Source: Herminiimonas sp.
Lineage (GTDB): Bacteria > Pseudomonadota > Gammaproteobacteria > Burkholderiales > Burkholderiaceae_D
Direction: 5' to 3'
Length of the DNA stretch: 64,000 nucleotides
Assembly: GCA_014377845.1 (NCBI GenBank)
Contig: JACMOV010000039.1
Location: forward strand, 1-64,000
This document shows positions 16,654 to 25,527 of the stretch, piece by piece (the first letter of the stretch is position 1; every line of letters starts with the position of its first letter). Made by a program: the position numbers and the translations under genes. The notes below the pieces were generated by a model. It was not told where the DNA came from. It saw nothing but the letters and a program-made list of their open reading frames with translations, and made no database searches.

Positions 16654-18657
16654 TCAGTCGATATCCTTCGGCAGGTTCATTATCTCGACGACCTCTGGTG
16701 CGTCGCCGCCGGCGAAGCCGAACACCCGGCTGTAAAAGTACAGCTCGGCCTGCAATGCGCGCTTGATGTTCTCGGCCTTGCGAAAGCCATGCTGTTCGCC
16801 GGCGAAGGTGATGTAGGCGACCGGCAGGCCCTTGTCGTCGAGGGCGTCGAACATCGCCTGCGACTGGTTCGGCGGCACCACCTTGTCATCGAGTCCCTGG
16901 AACAGGATCAGCGGCACTGCCAGCCGGTCGATGAAATGGATCGGCGAGCGGGCGCGGTACAGCGCCTTCTGCTCGGGATAGGGTCCCACGAGGTGATCGA
17001 GATAGCGCGATTCGAACTTGTGGCAGTCGCGCGCCAGCGCTTCGAGATCGCTCACGCCGTAGTAACTGGCCCCGGCCTTGAAATAATCATGGAAGGTCAG
17101 CGCCGCCAGCGTGGTGTAGCCGCCCGCGCTGCTGCCGCGGATCGCGATTCGGTCGGCATCGACGTCGCCACGCCCGACCAGGAAGCGGGCAGCGGCGATC
17201 GCGTCGTCCACATCGACCACGCCCCATTGCCCGTACAGACGTTCGCGATATGCGCGGCCGTAGCCAGTGCTACCGCCATAGTTCACATCCACTACTGCAA
17301 AGCCGCGGCTGGTCCAGTACTGGATCGACAGGTTCAGCGTGGCGGTGGCGGTGGCGGTCGGGCCGCCATGGCTGATGACGACCAGCGGCGGCCGTTCGCC
17401 GGGCAGCCCGGTAAAGGCGCAGTTTTGCGGCGCGTAGAAAAACGCATGCGCGCTCAGGCCATGTGTGGTCGGAAATTCGATTGCCTGCGGGATCGATACG
17501 TCGCCGGTATCGACCACCAGGCTGACGGCGCGACGCAATACGGTCCATGCCTGTGTTGCCAGGTCGAGGCGCACGATACTGGCCGGCGTGTCCGGCGCGC
17601 CGCCGATGAAGACCGCGATCCCGGCGCCGACCTTCACGTCGCTGATGGTGTGGAACGGCAAAGGGAAGGTCGTCAGTGCGCGGCTGTCGGGATCCAGCCG
17701 CGCCAGATGCCAGATGCCCTCTTGCACGTAGCTGCAGATCAGATTGCCGTCTGCTTCAAAGCCGTAGGTCGACGTGCCGAAGTTCCATTGCGCACGGCCG
17801 AACTCGGCTGCCATCGGATGCAGGGCGTCGATTGCAGCCGCGGCGCCAGATGTGCCAAATTCACCAGGCTCGCCACGCCGGCGATACAGATTCCACCAGC
17901 CGCTGCGGTCGGAGACAAAGTGCAGTTCGCCGGCTGGCGACCAGGATGGCTGGAAAATCGATTCGCGTCGGCCCCCGGCCACCAGGACCGGGGTGTCGAG
18001 CGCGCCATCGGCATGCACGTCTGCCAGCCACAGGCAGGTGCCATCCCACGGCATCTCGGGATGGTCCCACGACAGCCAGGCGAGCTGACTCCCATCCGGA
18101 CTCAGCCGGGGCGATGCATAGAAGTCAGCGCCGGCCGCCAAGGTCACGATCGCGTTCGTCTCACCGAGGCCGATGGCCACCAGCGTGTTGACCGGTTCAT
18201 GCGTGCCGGCACGGTGATCCTCGCAAACGGCGATCAGGCGCCTGCGCTGCGCGTCGACGACGCCGTCGGCAACGCGCCTGCCATCGGCTGGCGTCAGGGC
18301 CTGGAGCAGGCCGGCCTTGGACGCCGACGGGTCGAGCCGGTAGAGCGCCTGGTCGGAGAAATTCGAAAACAGCAGCGTGCCGCGGTCGATCGCATACGCA
18401 CCGCCGCCGTATTCATGCACCCGGGTGCGCACGTTCCACGGTGTCGGCGTGACATCCGCAGTCACGCCGTCGCGATGACGCACCAGGACGCAACGGCCCT
18501 GCTCGCGCGCGCGGCCCTCGATCCAGAATATGTCGCTGCCGGCAATCGCCACCTGGTCGAGCGCAACCGTGTCGGCCACGATCGCCTCCGGCGTGATCGG
18601 CGACTCCCAGGTACCGAAGCGGGCAGGGCGGGGGTGCGGCAAAGGGAAGTTCGTCAT
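16654..18657 (-). CDS. S9 family prolyl oligopeptidase-like peptidase
   Basis: The 667-residue protein has an N-terminal beta-propeller (about 30-400, repeated blades such as SPRLSPDGSQLAWLSWDHP) and a C-terminal alpha/beta hydrolase domain. The catalytic triad is Ser510 (GSSAGGY), Asp590 or 591 (GLDDKVVPP) and His623 (GEQHGF). HGGPTATA supplies the oxyanion hole. No signal peptide is seen, so it is probably a cytosolic dipeptidyl or acylaminoacyl peptidase. Its ATG overlaps the exonuclease I stop in an ATGA junction. Confidence 0.9.
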   Translation of the reverse strand: MTNFPLPHPRPARFGTWESPITPEAIVADTVALDQVAIAGSDIFWIEGRAREQGRCVLVRHRDGVTADVTPTPWNVRTRVHEYGGGAYAIDRGTLLFSNFSDQALYRLDPSASKAGLLQALTPADGRRVADGVVDAQRRRLIAVCEDHRAGTHEPVNTLVAIGLGETNAIVTLAAGADFYASPRLSPDGSQLAWLSWDHPEMPWDGTCLWLADVHADGALDTPVLVAGGRRESIFQPSWSPAGELHFVSDRSGWWNLYRRRGEPGEFGTSGAAAAIDALHPMAAEFGRAQWNFGTSTYGFEADGNLICSYVQEGIWHLARLDPDSRALTTFPLPFHTISDVKVGAGIAVFIGGAPDTPASIVRLDLATQAWTVLRRAVSLVVDTGDVSIPQAIEFPTTHGLSAHAFFYAPQNCAFTGLPGERPPLVVISHGGPTATATATLNLSIQYWTSRGFAVVDVNYGGSTGYGRAYRERLYGQWGVVDVDDAIAAARFLVGRGDVDADRIAIRGSSAGGYTTLAALTFHDYFKAGASYYGVSDLEALARDCHKFESRYLDHLVGPYPEQKALYRARSPIHFIDRLAVPLILFQGLDDKVVPPNQSQAMFDALDDKGLPVAYITFAGEQHGFRKAENIKRALQAELYFYSRVFGFAGGDAPEVVEIMNLPKDID

Positions 18658-20087
18658 TGGCGCTCCGGTGCAATCATCTCTGCGTAGTCGTACAGCGCGC
18701 CGAGGATCTGTTCGCCGCGTTCATCGATCTCTTCCGAGAGCTGGTCGATTTCATTGAACAGGGCGTCTACCGTGCGGGCCTTGCCCTCGCCGTCGAACAG
18801 ACGTGCGGCACGCTGGTGATTCCAGCGTTCCCGATCGGCGGCGTCGAGGGTCTCGGGAAAATTGCGGGCGCGGTAGCGAAACACCAGTTCCTCCAGCCGC
18901 ATGTCGTCGAAAGCGGCATCGGCCTTGGCGAGTTTGTCCGCCGGCAGTGTGCGCAGGCGCGTCAGGATGCGCCGGTCGCCAGTGCCGACAAAACCGCCGT
19001 AGAGATCTTCATCGATGTCGCACGGCGCTTCGGCCGGACGATGGAAAACCTGCTGCCAGATCGCGTCGGTAACCGGCCTGGCGCACGCATCGTCGGCAAA
19101 GCGCAGTGCCTGATCGAGGTCGATGCCCCAGCGCTGCGCCATTTCCGGCGACAGGATCTTCAGGTTGCGAATCACGATCGGGGACTTGTTGAGATGGATG
19201 GTCTTGATCGGCAAGCGAGCGACACCCTCGGGCAGCGCATCGGATTTTGAAAACATCCGCTGCCGGATCGTGTCCGCATCCAGTCCATCGAGCAGTGCCG
19301 GGTCGTGTGCAAGGTCCCAGACGATCAACTCGTTGCGGTTGGTCGGATGGACCGCGAGCGGCCATACCAGCGCGATGCAGCCGCGTTCGGCCGGCACCAT
19401 GCCGGTAACGTGCAGGAACGGCTGCTGCTGCGGCCAGCCAATTTCCTCGCTGACACGATCCTTCTTGTGCAGGGCCATGCAGAAATCGAACAGCTTCGGC
19501 TGCCGTTCGCGGATCAATCGCGCCAGGGCGATCGTCGCCCGGACATCCGACAGGGCATCGTGCGCGCTCTCATGCAGCAGGCCATTGGCGGCCGCCAGGC
19601 GTTCCAGCTTGAAGCTCGGTCGGCCGTCTTCCTGCCTCGGCCATTCGATGCCTTCCGGGCGCAGCGCGTAGGCAGTACGCACCATGTCGAGGATGTCCCA
19701 GCGGCCACAGTTGTTCTGCCACTCGCGAGCGTAGGGATCGATCAGGTTACGCCAGAACATGAATCGGGTGACTTCATCGTCGAAGCGAATCGTGTTGTAG
19801 CCGACCCCGATCGTACCCGGCTTCGAAAACGCCTGTTCGATCGTTTCGGCAAACTTGTATTCAGGCACGCCGTGCGCGAAGCAGAACTGTGGCGTGATTC
19901 CGGTGATCAGGCAGGCCTGCGGATCCGGCAGATAGTCCGGCGCCGGCTGGCAGTACAGCATCAGCGGATCGCCGATTTCATTGAGTTCGGCATCGGTGCG
20001 GATCGCGGCGAATTGCGCCGGACGATCACGTCGCGGCTGCACGCCGAAGGTTTCATAGTCGTGCCAGAGAAAGGTATGCGGTGCCAT
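18654..20087 (-). CDS. sbcB: Exodeoxyribonuclease I
   Basis: The 477-residue protein matches the size of E. coli ExoI (475). The DEDDh exonuclease domain starts with FLWHDYETFG (Asp10, Glu12), continues with GYNTIRFDDEVTRFMFWRNL, and has HDALSDVRATIALARL (third and fourth acids). The SH3-like and C-terminal helical domains follow. It degrades single-stranded DNA 3' to 5' in mismatch repair and recombination. The start at 20087 aligns with the family; an open extension to 20435 overlaps the HDOD gene in another frame and is rejected. It follows the HDOD gene by 22 bases. Confidence 0.93.
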   Translation of the reverse strand: MAPHTFLWHDYETFGVQPRRDRPAQFAAIRTDAELNEIGDPLMLYCQPAPDYLPDPQACLITGITPQFCFAHGVPEYKFAETIEQAFSKPGTIGVGYNTIRFDDEVTRFMFWRNLIDPYAREWQNNCGRWDILDMVRTAYALRPEGIEWPRQEDGRPSFKLERLAAANGLLHESAHDALSDVRATIALARLIRERQPKLFDFCMALHKKDRVSEEIGWPQQQPFLHVTGMVPAERGCIALVWPLAVHPTNRNELIVWDLAHDPALLDGLDADTIRQRMFSKSDALPEGVARLPIKTIHLNKSPIVIRNLKILSPEMAQRWGIDLDQALRFADDACARPVTDAIWQQVFHRPAEAPCDIDEDLYGGFVGTGDRRILTRLRTLPADKLAKADAAFDDMRLEELVFRYRARNFPETLDAADRERWNHQRAARLFDGEGKARTVDALFNEIDQLSEEIDERGEQILGALYDYAEMIAPERQ

Positions 20088-20109
20088 GGGGATTTCGTGG
20101 ACGATGTGA

Positions 20110-20979
20110 TCAGTCCAGCAAGGCCTGGCTGACGGCTTCGTATTGCATTTCGGTTTCGCGGAAGATGCGGGCGTAATCGTCTTCCAGGATGCCGAGGCTG
20201 TCCCATGCGACCTGCGAGACCGGCGCCACGAGGTCGTCCTCGGTTGCGCCGAGGTCGAGGCCTTGCACGATCGAATTGGCGACGTGCACGATCGAGGCGA
20301 TCGACGCATGGCCGAATGTCTCCGGCGCGTGATGGCCGGCAATCGCCTTCTGGATGGTTTCGGAAAAATTCCAGTGCGCTGCCAGCGCCAACCCAGTGAC
20401 CACATGGTCGGTGCCGAGGACGGTGCGCTCGGCATCGAGCAGGCTACAGTCGACGCGGGCGCGCCAGGCGAGCACGGCCGCGTATTCGCGCGGAAAGCGG
20501 CTGACCAACACCAGCCGGCCGATGTCGTGCAACAGGCCTGCCGTGAAGGCGAAATCCTGGTTCAGCTTCAGGTGCATCGCCAGCACCTTGCAGCACACGG
20601 CGGTGGCAATCGAGTGCTTCCAGAACGTGATCGACTCGAACCCCTCGCAGTCACCTTCCGGGAAACTGCCGGTCAGCGCGGTTGCCGTGATCAGGTGCCG
20701 CACGCTCTGCACACCCAACAGGGAAATCGCCTGCTGGATGGTGGTGACCTTGGACTGGCTGCCGAAGAATGACGAGTTGGCGAACCGCAGCGTCTTGGCC
20801 GTCAGCGCCTGGTCGTAGGAGACCTTGCGCGCCAGCGTACCGATGTCGATGTCTTCCTGGTCGATGCAGTTGAACATGTCGACCACCACTGCCGAGAGCG
20901 TCGGCAGGTTCTGCAATTGCCGAACGACGTCATCCGGATCGATTTTCTGGGAGCCTGGCGCCGGCAGGTCGATGCTCAT
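20110..20979 (-). CDS. HDOD domain protein
   Basis: The 289-residue cytosolic protein is one HDOD domain, an HD-GYP relative used in signalling. It has LPTLSAVVVDMFNCIDQEDIDI near the N-terminus, a KTLRFANSSFFG segment, and an intact-looking GLLHDIGRLVL motif near 168. C-terminal residues GHHAPETF follow. Catalytic activity is usually absent in the family. The gene's ATG overlaps the preceding 116-residue gene by 4 bases, so the two proteins are probably made together. Confidence 0.88.
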   Translation of the reverse strand: MSIDLPAPGSQKIDPDDVVRQLQNLPTLSAVVVDMFNCIDQEDIDIGTLARKVSYDQALTAKTLRFANSSFFGSQSKVTTIQQAISLLGVQSVRHLITATALTGSFPEGDCEGFESITFWKHSIATAVCCKVLAMHLKLNQDFAFTAGLLHDIGRLVLVSRFPREYAAVLAWRARVDCSLLDAERTVLGTDHVVTGLALAAHWNFSETIQKAIAGHHAPETFGHASIASIVHVANSIVQGLDLGATEDDLVAPVSQVAWDSLGILEDDYARIFRETEMQYEAVSQALLD

Positions 20980-21326
20980 GACATCACCCCCGAGCGGAAA
21001 TTGAGGATGTACCCGTGCAGCAGGTCGGTATTCTCCAGGGCGGGCGCAGCCGGATCCGGCGCGGCGATCATGCCGGGTTTGCGAAAGAGCCGCTCGACCC
21101 GGGCGATCTGCCGGTCGCGCTCGGCATCGGCGTCGGCCTGCGAAACGAGCGCAGCGGTGATGGCGATGGTATCGATTTGATGCCGCTGCAGGGAGGCCAG
21201 CAGGGCCGTCGTCAGGGTCGCGCCGCCCGGCAGCAGGATGTTTCCCTTCGTGTCCAGCACCGGGTCGGAGAGGGTCATGCCTGGCGTGGCATCGGTCAAG
21301 GCGATCTGCGTGTGACGTGTAGGCAT
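20976..21326 (-). CDS. Small hypothetical protein coupled to HDOD
   Basis: The 116-residue protein starts with a short beta-rich segment (LTDATPGMTLSDPVLDTKGNILLPGGATLT), which resembles the N-terminal motif found before HD-GYP domains, followed by a helix (LLASLQRHQIDTIAI) and a charged helix. It overlaps the HDOD gene by 4 bases. It may act as a detached regulatory N-terminus for the HDOD protein; this is an inference from sequence resemblance and coupling. Confidence 0.65.
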   Translation of the reverse strand: MPTRHTQIALTDATPGMTLSDPVLDTKGNILLPGGATLTTALLASLQRHQIDTIAITAALVSQADADAERDRQIARVERLFRKPGMIAAPDPAAPALENTDLLHGYILNFRSGVMS

Positions 21327-21413
21327 CGGATATCAGTCAAAAACAGGCGTAACCTGCATGTTACGCCAACGGGTGGAAATTCGACCATCGCCATGCAAAT
21401 GCTGGCGGCGGCC

Positions 21414-21737
21414 TCACGCTTGCCAGACGCCGTAGCCCAGTTCGCGCAGGCCGATGGCGGGCTCCACTTCCATCTCGCGCGCTGCCTGGTACGGCATCGG
21501 GTTGTAGATCTCGTAGAGCGCCGGCAGCAGGCGCAGGCCGAACTCCAGCACGTACCGATTCGACTGAATGCCGGCCTTGTGCTTGTCGAATCGCAGGTCG
21601 GGGTTGAGTCCCGTCATGCCCACGTAGACGCAGGGCTTGCCGCGCACATGGTCGGGATTGGCCTTGCGAAAGCGCGCCTCGTAGATCACGTCCGGTGACA
21701 GTTCAACGACGTAGACGTGATGATGGTGGCGCGGCAT
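21414..21737 (-). CDS. GIY-YIG-like small protein
   Basis: The 107-residue protein has HVYVVEL near the N-terminus, CVYVGMTG at about 36-43, then PDLRFDKHKAG and a C-terminal AREMEVEPAIGLRELGYGVWQ containing a conserved Glu. This order (two strands, Arg/His helix, Glu helix) recalls GIY-YIG nuclease domains, although the first motif is degenerate, so catalytic activity is uncertain. It starts 28 bases downstream of glnS on the same strand. Confidence 0.6.
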   Translation of the reverse strand: MPRHHHHVYVVELSPDVIYEARFRKANPDHVRGKPCVYVGMTGLNPDLRFDKHKAGIQSNRYVLEFGLRLLPALYEIYNPMPYQAAREMEVEPAIGLRELGYGVWQA

Positions 21738-21764
21738 GGGGCGCAGGCAAGTGCAGGGGCGGGC

Positions 21765-23528
21765 CTATTTGGCCCAAGTGTCCTTGAGCCCGACAATGCG
21801 GTTGAACACCGGCTTGCCCACCTGCGAGTCGACCCGGTCGGCGACGAAGTAACCGTGGCGCTCGAACTGGAAACGCTGCTCCGGCGCGGCGCTGGACAGA
21901 CCCGGTTCCAGGTAGGCGTGCACCACTTCCTTGGCTTTCGGATTGAGCGCGGCGATGAAGTCGCGCCCGCCGGCATCCGGTTGCGGTTCTGTGAAGAGTC
22001 GATCGAACAGGCGCACTTCGGCCTGGAGTGCATTGGCGCTGCTGACCCAGTGGATGTTGCCCTTGACCTTGTAGGAAGCCGATCCCTCGGTGCCGGATTT
22101 GCTGTCGGCAAAATACTGGCAGTGCACCGCGATGACCTTGCCGTCGGCGTCCTTGTCGCAGCCGGTGCATTCGACCACGTAGCCGTAGCGCAGGCGCACC
22201 TTGTTGCCGGGATAGAGACGGAAATAGCCCTTGCTCGGCGTCTCCATGAAGTCCTCTTCCTCGATCCACAGCGTGCTCGAAATCGGGAAGGTGCGCACAC
22301 CGCGCTCGGGATGATGCGGATGGACCGGCGCGGTACAGTCGACCGTCTCGCCCGCCGGGAAATTGTCGATGATCAGTTTCAGCGGACGCAGGACGGCAGT
22401 GGCGCGCGGCGCCTTGTCGTCGAGGTCGTCGCGCAATGCGCCTTCGAGTACGCCGTAGTCGGTCCATCCATCCGACTTGGTAGTGCCGGTACGGTCGCAA
22501 AACAGCTGGATCGATTCCGGGGTAAAGCCGCGGCGCCGTATGCCGACGATGGTGGGCATGCGCGGATCGTCCCAGCCGTCGACGATGCGTTCGTCGACCA
22601 ATTGGCGCAGCTTGCGCTTGCTGGTAACGACGTAGGTGACATTGAGACGGGCGAATTCATACTGATGCGGCAACGGCCTGGTGAAAAACCCGCCTTCTGC
22701 CAGGCGCTCCAGCACCCACTCGTAGAAAGGCCGGTGATCCTGGAATTCGAGCGTGCAGATCGAATGCGAGATCTGCTCGATCGCATCCTCGATCGGATGT
22801 GCGTAGTCGTACATCGGATAGACGCACCAGGCGTCGCCGGTGCGATGATGATGCGCATGCCGGATGCGGTAGATCGCCGGATCGCGCAGGTTCATGTTCG
22901 GCGACGCCATGTCGATTTTTGCGCGCACGATATGTTCGCCGTCGATGAACTCGCCGGCCTTCATGCGGCGAAACAGCGCCAGCGATTCTGCCGCCGGTCG
23001 AGTACGGAAACGGGAGTCCTTGCCCGGCTCGCCGAAGTTGCCCCGGTTCGCCGCCATCTCGTCGGCGGTCTGGCTGTCTACATAGGCATGGCCGGCGCCG
23101 ATGAGGTATTCGGCCATCTGGTAGAGGCGGTCGAAGTAATCGCTGGCGTAGTACAGGTGCGGATTGCCGGCCGCGTCATGCCAGTCGAAGCCGAGCCATT
23201 TCACCGACTCGATGATGGTGTCGACGTATTCCTGCTCTTCCTTGGTCGGATTGGTGTCGTCGAAGCGCAGGTGGGCGCGGCCGCCGTAGTCCCGCGCCAG
23301 TCCGAAATTGAGGCAGATGGATTTTGCATGACCGATATGGAGATAGCCGTTCGGCTCGGGCGGGAATCGCGTCACCAGCGGTGGCAAAGGCCGGCCACCG
23401 GTATCGGTGCGTCCAGCGTAGCGGCCTTGGGCCAGATCGTCTTCAATGATGGCGCGCAGGAAGTTCGAAGGCAGCGCCGCGATCGGCGGTGTGGCGGTAG
23501 ATGCAGGATTTTTCGGAGTGGTGCTCAT
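21765..23528 (-). CDS. glnS: Glutaminyl-tRNA synthetase
   Basis: The 587-residue class I synthetase charges tRNA-Gln. The HIGH motif is at 64-67 within RFPPEPNGYLHIGHAKS, the KMSKS-like loop is VTSKRKL in the catalytic domain, and the C-terminal anticodon-binding beta barrels contain TLWIEEEDFME and DKDADGKVIAVHCQYF. A short N-terminal extension (about 20 residues, Ala/Pro/Thr-rich) precedes the conserved NFLRAIIEDDL. The length fits bacterial GlnRS. Confidence 0.96.
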   Translation of the reverse strand: MSTTPKNPASTATPPIAALPSNFLRAIIEDDLAQGRYAGRTDTGGRPLPPLVTRFPPEPNGYLHIGHAKSICLNFGLARDYGGRAHLRFDDTNPTKEEQEYVDTIIESVKWLGFDWHDAAGNPHLYYASDYFDRLYQMAEYLIGAGHAYVDSQTADEMAANRGNFGEPGKDSRFRTRPAAESLALFRRMKAGEFIDGEHIVRAKIDMASPNMNLRDPAIYRIRHAHHHRTGDAWCVYPMYDYAHPIEDAIEQISHSICTLEFQDHRPFYEWVLERLAEGGFFTRPLPHQYEFARLNVTYVVTSKRKLRQLVDERIVDGWDDPRMPTIVGIRRRGFTPESIQLFCDRTGTTKSDGWTDYGVLEGALRDDLDDKAPRATAVLRPLKLIIDNFPAGETVDCTAPVHPHHPERGVRTFPISSTLWIEEEDFMETPSKGYFRLYPGNKVRLRYGYVVECTGCDKDADGKVIAVHCQYFADSKSGTEGSASYKVKGNIHWVSSANALQAEVRLFDRLFTEPQPDAGGRDFIAALNPKAKEVVHAYLEPGLSSAAPEQRFQFERHGYFVADRVDSQVGKPVFNRIVGLKDTWAK

Positions 23529-23734
23529 TGGGGCCGGGAGTGGGAAAAGTCGTCGGCCATTTTACCGTAGCGCCTGCCTGACGGAATTCCGTTTCATCGG
23601 CGATCTTGATGATCGTAAAGCTTCATGCCGGGAAAGGCGCTTCGTACGCCGTCAAAGGCCTTCGTACGTCAGGCTCAAACGGAAACGGCTCGACATTCCC
23701 AGCGCATGTTTTCGCCGACCTGCTCCTATGTTGT

Positions 23735-25321
23735 TCAGGCGGCTGCCAGCGCCGGTACATCGCGGGTCCGGAAGACGCTGACCAGGTGCGACAAGCCATC
23801 GGCTTGATCCTGCAGGGACCCGGCGGCCGCTGCAGCCTCTTCGACAAGGGCGGCGTTCTGCTGCGTGACTTCATCCATTTGCGTGATGGCGCTGTTGATC
23901 TGGTCGATGCCGGCAGTCTGTTCGTGGCTGGCAATGGCAATCTGGCCCATGATCGTGGTGACCTGTCCGACGCTGGCCAGGATATCGTCCATCGTGTTTC
24001 CGGCCTGCTGGACCAGCGCGCTGCCAGCGGTGACCTGGCCGACCGAGTCCGTGATCAGGATCTTGATTTCCCGGGCTGCGCTTGCAGAGCGCTGGGCCAG
24101 ATTGCGGACCTCGGCCGCCACGACCGCGAAGCCGCGCCCCTGTTCGCCGGCGCGCGCCGCCTCTACCGCGGCATTGAGCGCCAGGATATTGGTCTGGAAC
24201 GCGATGGAGTCGATCACGCCGATGATGTCGGCGATCTTTTTTGCCGATGCGTTGATCGAGCCCATCGTGTCGACTACTTGGGCTACGACGGTGCCGCCTT
24301 TTTGGGCGACCTGCGATGCGGAGACGGCCAGCGTGTTGGCTTCCCGCGCACTATCTGAATTCTGCTTGATGGTCGATGCCAGCTGCGCCATCGATGCTGC
24401 GGTTCTCTGCAGTGCGATCGCCTGCTGTTCGGTGCGCTGGGACAGGTCGAGGTTGCCGGTTGCGATCTGGTGCGAACCAGTGCTGACACCCTCGACCGCC
24501 TGCTTGATTTCACTGGTAGTGCGAATCATCATGTCCTGCATGCTGCGGATCGCCGACAGCAGGCTACCCTCGCTATTACTGCCGACTGCGATTTCCGAGC
24601 GCAGGTCGCCTTCGGCCATGCGCCGGGTCATGCTGGCGGCATAGTCCGGCTCGCCGCCGAGACTTTTCAGCACGCCACGGATAATCAGAATCGCCGCCAT
24701 CACACCGGCGCTGATCACGGTCAGCAGGATCAACACCATTTGCAGGTTGCCGGATGCGATCTTCGATTTGGCCAGCGCTTCATCGGCTTCCGTGCGTTTC
24801 GTCATGATCTGCACCACCTGGTCGATCAGCTTGCGGTGCGCTTCGTAATCCGGCTTCATTTTTGCCAGCGCCGCCTTGGTCGCCGTTGCATCGTCGCGCT
24901 GGGCTGCCGGTATCAGGACGTTCAATGCCGTGTCGTAGAATTCAAGCGCTGGTGCATGGGCTTGTTTCAGGAAGAGGTCTTCCAGTCCATCATCCAGGTG
25001 TTCGTTGAGCCAGAACGCATGCCGCGTATCGTAGTCCGCCTTGAGGCTGACCAGGCGGGTCACGAGCGCATCGCGTTCGGTCTTGTTGGTCGCCGCCCCG
25101 AGCTGGAGACTGACGAGATAGGATTCGAGAATGTATTCCGGGGGCGGCAGGATATCGGCAATCAAGTCCTTGCCCTGGACGATGCGCTGATACAGCGGGC
25201 CGTTGACCTTGAGGTCGTTGAGCGTCTTGAATGACCAGCCACCGAATACCAGGAAGCCACAGACGAACAGGGCGATCATCAGCGCAAATCGCTGTGACAA
25301 CCGGAAATTGCTGAATTTCAT
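23735..25321 (-). CDS. Methyl-accepting chemotaxis protein
   Basis: The 528-residue inner-membrane receptor has TM1 at about 11-30, a periplasmic helical sensor domain (about 31-188), TM2 at about 190-215, a HAMP domain (about 215-268) and a signalling domain with the hairpin tip [22 protein letters not shown]. Glu/Gln-rich methylation helices are visible ([18 protein letters not shown]). The C-terminus ends in PALAAA and lacks the NWETF-like CheR-docking pentapeptide. The ligand is unknown. No che genes are in the window. A strong nested inverted repeat lies immediately upstream. Confidence 0.93.
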   Translation of the reverse strand: MKFSNFRLSQRFALMIALFVCGFLVFGGWSFKTLNDLKVNGPLYQRIVQGKDLIADILPPPEYILESYLVSLQLGAATNKTERDALVTRLVSLKADYDTRHAFWLNEHLDDGLEDLFLKQAHAPALEFYDTALNVLIPAAQRDDATATKAALAKMKPDYEAHRKLIDQVVQIMTKRTEADEALAKSKIASGNLQMVLILLTVISAGVMAAILIIRGVLKSLGGEPDYAASMTRRMAEGDLRSEIAVGSNSEGSLLSAIRSMQDMMIRTTSEIKQAVEGVSTGSHQIATGNLDLSQRTEQQAIALQRTAASMAQLASTIKQNSDSAREANTLAVSASQVAQKGGTVVAQVVDTMGSINASAKKIADIIGVIDSIAFQTNILALNAAVEAARAGEQGRGFAVVAAEVRNLAQRSASAAREIKILITDSVGQVTAGSALVQQAGNTMDDILASVGQVTTIMGQIAIASHEQTAGIDQINSAITQMDEVTQQNAALVEEAAAAAGSLQDQADGLSHLVSVFRTRDVPALAAA

Positions 25322-25329
25322 GCGTGCCT

Positions 25330-25372
25330 CTGCAAGGGATCGATCGAGAAACCGGCTAGCCGGTCCTTGCAG
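25330..25372. promoter_or_regulatory. Nested inverted repeat upstream of the chemotaxis receptor
   Basis: CTGCAAGG (25330-25337) and CCTTGCAG (25365-25372) are perfect inverted arms. Inside, next to the right arm, lies the 14-bp perfect palindrome ACCGGCTAGCCGGT (25351-25364). The structure starts 9 bases before the receptor ATG, so it lies in the leader and could be an operator or an mRNA hairpin covering the start. The palindrome is the right size for a dimeric regulator. Confidence 0.45.
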
Positions 25373-25416
25373 TTATAGGACTGTAATTTCTATGTGGCAA
25401 TTGTTTTTGGCGACCA

Positions 25417-25448
25417 CAGTAACAAGTTGAGCGATTCTGTTGTTGGTC
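25417..25448 (+). repeat. 32-base direct repeat, copy 1
   Basis: This stretch matches 27307-27338 at 27 of 32 positions in the same orientation (core GTTGAGCGAT, then CTGTTGTT). The two copies lie on either side of the haloperoxidase-like gene, 1.9 kb apart. Confidence 0.5.
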
Positions 25449-25527
25449 CTGTCAGGCCTGGCAAGGACAGGTTCGCCACCGGTCTCGATCAAACGCACGA
25501 CCGGCTTCCGGCCCGTCAGCGATTTCT

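Noticed and set aside
16642..18687. Long open frame (681 codons) on the plus strand
   Set aside because: It mirrors the S9 peptidase gene on the other strand and has no recognisable domain.
21717..23570. Long plus-strand open frame (617 codons)
   Set aside because: It is antisense to glnS, which is clearly coding.
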